From an uncultured Spartobacteria bacterium (GTDB lineage Bacteria > Verrucomicrobiota > Verrucomicrobiia > Chthoniobacterales > JAATET01): a DNA stretch of 9,917 bases. The notes under the pieces are model-generated. The model was not told where the DNA came from and ran no database searches. It saw nothing but the letters and a program-made list of their open reading frames with translations. A program made the position numbers and the translations under genes. The stretch spans positions 1-9,917 of the forward strand of contig CALGTD010000198.1 of the NCBI GenBank assembly GCA_937901895.1, in the 5' to 3' direction. This document shows positions 7,024 through 9,917 of this stretch, piece by piece (position 1 is the stretch's first letter; each line of letters opens with the position of its first letter).

Positions 7024-9917
7024 AAAACGCAGTTTAAAAGCGCTCCCAAAGGGCGTGTTTCCACACTGGTAGCCGCGTTGGCGGTGTCTTCTGTATCGCT
7101 CTTTGCACAGTCTGCCACGGAAGCGGTTACCGGCTTCGATGACAAAGGTTGGAGTGCGGACGACGTCCGTAACTCGGCAGGGACCAATATCGTCAATGAC
7201 TCGACACATGCACCTGTTCCTGGGGCGACCCCAGATCCCGCAGCGGTTGCGGCACAGATTTACTGGACGAACTCCATCGGGATGTTCGGCAATCTCGGCG
7301 GTGTTTCGTTGACAGGAACGACGACCGGCAGCGGGAAGAGCACGATCAGCGTGCTCACCGGGAGCGCAGATCTCGCGGCGGGTGATTTTCTTAGCGAGGA
7401 TTTCCGTGCCATCTATCGCTGGCAGAACACGGATACGGAAAATGCGAGCCTCGCAATAAAGATCGGGCTCCGGTCGACCCAGTGGGATGACTCCCAGGAC
7501 GGCTTCACGGCGACCCGGTCGGGTGAGGCGGAGTGGGACCTGCTCCTTGTCGCTGATCCGACCTACAATGCACCACCGGGTATCTCGCCAGTCAATGGGC
7601 AGTATATCACCACGGTCGTGGACTACTCGACAGCGCAGTTTAAACTCTTTAACCAAGCGGGGAATACCTACTTCAACAACACTCCTCTGGCGGAATACAT
7701 CGGTGGCGACGCCAACAAACAACGCACTCTGGCGGAGTGGAAGCTCCTCGATGAGACGGAATTCGGCGGCGTGCTCTTCGGCAGTGGTGCAAAGATTGCG
7801 AGCACGCAATTCGGTTTCGGCTCCGGAAACCCCAATGCCTCCGGCATTCTGGATTACGCTCAGATCAGCTATCTCAACGAGGGGCAGACCATCGATTTTG
7901 TGAAGGCCCAGCGCTACACGGGGCCGAGCAACGAACCTGCTAATTATGGCGATTCGGCGAATTGGGGAGGCGTGTCGCCGTCTTTAAACCAGAATTTCAT
8001 CGTCGATTACGACGCGACGCTCGAAGTTTCCGGCACGCAGAACACGCGGAGCCTTGGGATCATCGCAGGAACGACGGACCTGGTATTGAACGCGGAGAGC
8101 TCGCTCGTCCTCAATTCCGCGCAGAATGGCACGCTCTCGAGCGCTCCGGGTGCCACGCTGAATGTGTCGGGGCCGGGCACTCTGCAAGGCAGCGTCATCG
8201 AGACGGCAGGGACGACCAATTTTGCTTCCACGGCCTTTTTGGATGGTGGAGAGCTCCCGCATCCGGTCCGCGACGGGTCCGGTAACAGCCGTTACGCAAT
8301 GGTCGTGGTGGGCGATGGCCATCTCACGCTCGAGGATGGTGCGGACGTGACTCTCGTCCAGGCCGGAAAAAATGTCGGCGTGCGTGTCGGTGAAGGCCTA
8401 GGCGTGGCCACTCTTACGATCGAAAACGGAGCCAATCTCGTGATTGGCAACGAGACGGACCGCGGCTTCTTCGTTGTCGGCGATTTCGGAGCGACGGGCG
8501 TCTTCAATCAGACCGGTGGCGAGGTTTCCGTCGTGGGTGCCGTGAATATTGGTTCTCAAGGCGGCACCGGCACCTGGAATTTTTCCAAAGGCACGTTCAA
8601 CGTTGGTCTGTCCGAAGACGGCACCGACAGCAATGGTGTCTCGATCGGCGCACGCCGAACGGGTTCCAATCCCGCGCCCACCGGCACGCTCAACATCTCC
8701 GGCGATGCCGAGCTCATTCTCACGCGCGGCTACCTGCTTGTCGGCGGCGATACGAGTCCAACCAGTGGTGGCACCGGCGTCGTCAATCAAAACGGTGGCC
8801 TCGTTCGGATCATCAAGGACGGACTCGCGCTTGGCTCCGGCCAGAGCGGTGTCGCCCACGGCACCTACAACCTCAATTTAGGGGAGCTCGAAATCGGCGG
8901 CACTAACGGCCTCCAGGCGGGCGGATCTGGTGGCGGCACAGGCATCTTTAATTTCGGTGGCGGCACGCTCCGGGTGATCGAAAGCGATCTTGTCACCAAC
9001 GTGGTTCCCAATTTGAAGGCGGGCACGACCTCAACCATTGATACCAATGGCTTAAATGCGACGTTCAGCGGCGGCTTTGCCGGCACCGGCGGGTTTACGA
9101 AAACGGGTGAAGGAGCGCTCATTCTCAATGGCACGACCGATCTGCAATCCGACTCGACCGTCAGTGGGTTGCTCAAGGTCGGGGCTGGATCGGGGAAGAG
9201 CGGCACGTTGAATTTGTCCAGCGACCTGACCATCTTGGTCACCAATACCATTGGCCGATTGCAAGTTGGCGTCGATGGTGGAACGGGCACGGCCAACTTT
9301 ACGACTGGTGCATCGTTCAAGATCGACGACTCCGCCGCCTCAGGTGTCTGGGGCACCCTTGATGTCGGTCGTGGCACCGGTTCGATCGGCACGGTCAGCC
9401 ATTCTGCAGGATTGGTGGATATTTCCGGCGGCGCATTCCAGCTCGGCTACGAGGGAGGTCACGGCACCTACACGATTGGTTACGGCGCAGAGGTTAAGGG
9501 AAGCACCGGCTCAACAGTTTACGTTGGTGACGGAGTAGGGGGCCAGGGCACGTTGAATATTCTCAACGGTGGCAAGTTTACCCAAGGCACGACGGACGTT
9601 CCCGGGACCCAGATCTTCCTTGGAAACGACGGCGGCGTCGGAAAGATCCATCAACAGGGCGAGGATTCGGTCGTGTCGATCGTGACCACCAATCCCGTGC
9701 ACATTGGATACAACTTGAGTGGAGTTGCCGGCGCAACCGGCACCTACCAGTTGGACGATGGCTCACTGACGATGGGTAGCGAGAATGGAAATGGTGTCCG
9801 GATTGGAGAGTCGGCTGGCACCACTGGACATTTCATTCAGAACGGCGGCACATCCCACTTCGTTCTCAATAACGTCTACGTCGGGCAGGGAGGCACGGGC
9901 GTCTTCACGCTCAACAA
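7021..9917 (+). CDS. Large secreted autotransporter-type beta-strand repeat protein (3' end beyond window)
   Basis: 965 codons are visible and the frame is still open at the right edge. It starts MKTQFKSAPKGRVST followed by a hydrophobic run (LVAALAVSSVSLFA), a Sec signal peptide probably cleaved near residues 29-32. Residues about 35-300 form a non-repetitive globular domain rich in Trp, Asp and aromatic residues that I do not recognise. An N-W-G-G-V-x-P motif (about 317-323) resembles the element that often precedes beta-strand repeats in such proteins. From about 427 onward the chain consists of degenerate repeats of about 22-30 residues with a G-G-T-G-T/V-hydrophobic-N core. A PATR-like unit, FTKTGEGALILNG with following VSGLLKVG, lies at about 692-720. 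There is no cysteine in the visible chain. This predicts a long exported beta-helix, such as an adhesin or surface fibre. Whether it ends in a PEP-CTERM sorting signal, a beta-barrel or another anchor cannot be seen. There is no Shine-Dalgarno. The substrate or partner is unknown. Confidence 0.9.
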   Translation, partial: MKTQFKSAPKGRVSTLVAALAVSSVSLFAQSATEAVTGFDDKGWSADDVRNSAGTNIVNDSTHAPVPGATPDPAAVAAQIYWTNSIGMFGNLGGVSLTGTTTGSGKSTISVLTGSADLAAGDFLSEDFRAIYRWQNTDTENASLAIKIGLRSTQWDDSQDGFTATRSGEAEWDLLLVADPTYNAPPGISPVNGQYITTVVDYSTAQFKLFNQAGNTYFNNTPLAEYIGGDANKQRTLAEWKLLDETEFGGVLFGSGAKIASTQFGFGSGNPNASGILDYAQISYLNEGQTIDFVKAQRYTGPSNEPANYGDSANWGGVSPSLNQNFIVDYDATLEVSGTQNTRSLGIIAGTTDLVLNAESSLVLNSAQNGTLSSAPGATLNVSGPGTLQGSVIETAGTTNFASTAFLDGGELPHPVRDGSGNSRYAMVVVGDGHLTLEDGADVTLVQAGKNVGVRVGEGLGVATLTIENGANLVIGNETDRGFFVVGDFGATGVFNQTGGEVSVVGAVNIGSQGGTGTWNFSKGTFNVGLSEDGTDSNGVSIGARRTGSNPAPTGTLNISGDAELILTRGYLLVGGDTSPTSGGTGVVNQNGGLVRIIKDGLALGSGQSGVAHGTYNLNLGELEIGGTNGLQAGGSGGGTGIFNFGGGTLRVIESDLVTNVVPNLKAGTTSTIDTNGLNATFSGGFAGTGGFTKTGEGALILNGTTDLQSDSTVSGLLKVGAGSGKSGTLNLSSDLTILVTNTIGRLQVGVDGGTGTANFTTGASFKIDDSAASGVWGTLDVGRGTGSIGTVSHSAGLVDISGGAFQLGYEGGHGTYTIGYGAEVKGSTGSTVYVGDGVGGQGTLNILNGGKFTQGTTDVPGTQIFLGNDGGVGKIHQQGEDSVVSIVTTNPVHIGYNLSGVAGATGTYQLDDGSLTMGSENGNGVRIGESAGTTGHFIQNGGTSHFVLNNVYVGQGGTGVFTLN
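8299..9917 (+). repeat. Degenerate protein-level beta-strand repeat array
   Basis: At least twelve copies of a G-x-G-T-hydrophobic-x-N-x-x-G-G-type turn/strand unit are visible. They begin near nucleotides 8491, 8560, 8680, 8770, 8854, 8932, 9280, 9463, 9544, 9739, 9817 and 9889. The units share protein pattern but not long identical DNA; the best DNA resemblance is between 8497-8520 and 8776-8799. This indicates old duplications that have diverged under selection for fold rather than recent slippage. One unit (about 9088-9186) matches the classical autotransporter-associated beta-strand repeat. Confidence 0.75.

Noticed and set aside
6605..7024. A 139-codon plus-strand frame with a lipobox-like LAGC near its start
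   Set aside because: It would start with TTG inside the TTGACA promoter box. The composition is erratic, with many Cys and Arg, and there is no ribosome site or domain; the LAGC is probably chance.
7315..7347. Walker A-like T-G-S-G-K-S-T in the repeat protein
   Set aside because: It lies in a Gly/Ser/Thr-rich exported chain with no Walker B or P-loop fold context; chance match in low-complexity sequence.
8299..9917. CRISPR array or DNA tandem repeat
   Set aside because: The periodicity is at protein level within a continuous reading frame. Copies vary in length and DNA sequence and there are no constant direct repeats with unique spacers.

Overview
The window looks like chromosomal DNA from a GC-rich Gram-negative bacterium. 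The best guess is a member of Verrucomicrobiota. This rests on three things: a pseudopilin whose processing site reads RAFTLIELLVVIAILGIL, a single-PUR-domain nucleic-acid-binding protein, and a very large cysteine-free secreted protein built of autotransporter-type beta-strand repeats. None of the protein starts I prefer has a well-placed Shine-Dalgarno sequence, which also fits that phylum. The taxonomic call is inference; no marker gene decides it.

Left half (about 1-5365), all on the minus strand. In transcription order these are RNase R (rnr, 5365-3194), a 68-residue PUR-domain protein (3119-2913), and pyruvate phosphate dikinase (ppdK, 2701 to beyond base 1, lacking only its last ~20 residues). 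The 73-nt gap after rnr and the 211-nt gap before ppdK each hold a sigma70-like promoter candidate. The one in front of ppdK has a perfect TTGACA. The three genes may therefore be separate or only loosely coupled units: RNA decay, RNA/DNA binding and central carbon metabolism.

Right half (5450-9917), on the plus strand. A GspG-like pseudopilin gene starts divergently from rnr and is followed after only 15 nt by tRNA-Gly(CCC). Next comes about 950 nt without a convincing gene (6073-7020). It contains an AT-rich island with two small inverted repeats and a TTGACA promoter candidate. The rest is the first 965 codons of a very large exported protein: signal peptide, an unrecognised globular N-terminal domain, then a long array of degenerate G-G-T-G-T beta-strand repeats including a classical PATR-type unit. 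It runs off the right edge, so its C-terminal anchor is not visible.

Most of the window is conserved housekeeping sequence. The less ordinary parts are the secreted repeat protein, its long leader with palindromic elements, and the pseudopilin/tRNA arrangement. I saw no CRISPR array, insertion sequence, or defence system.
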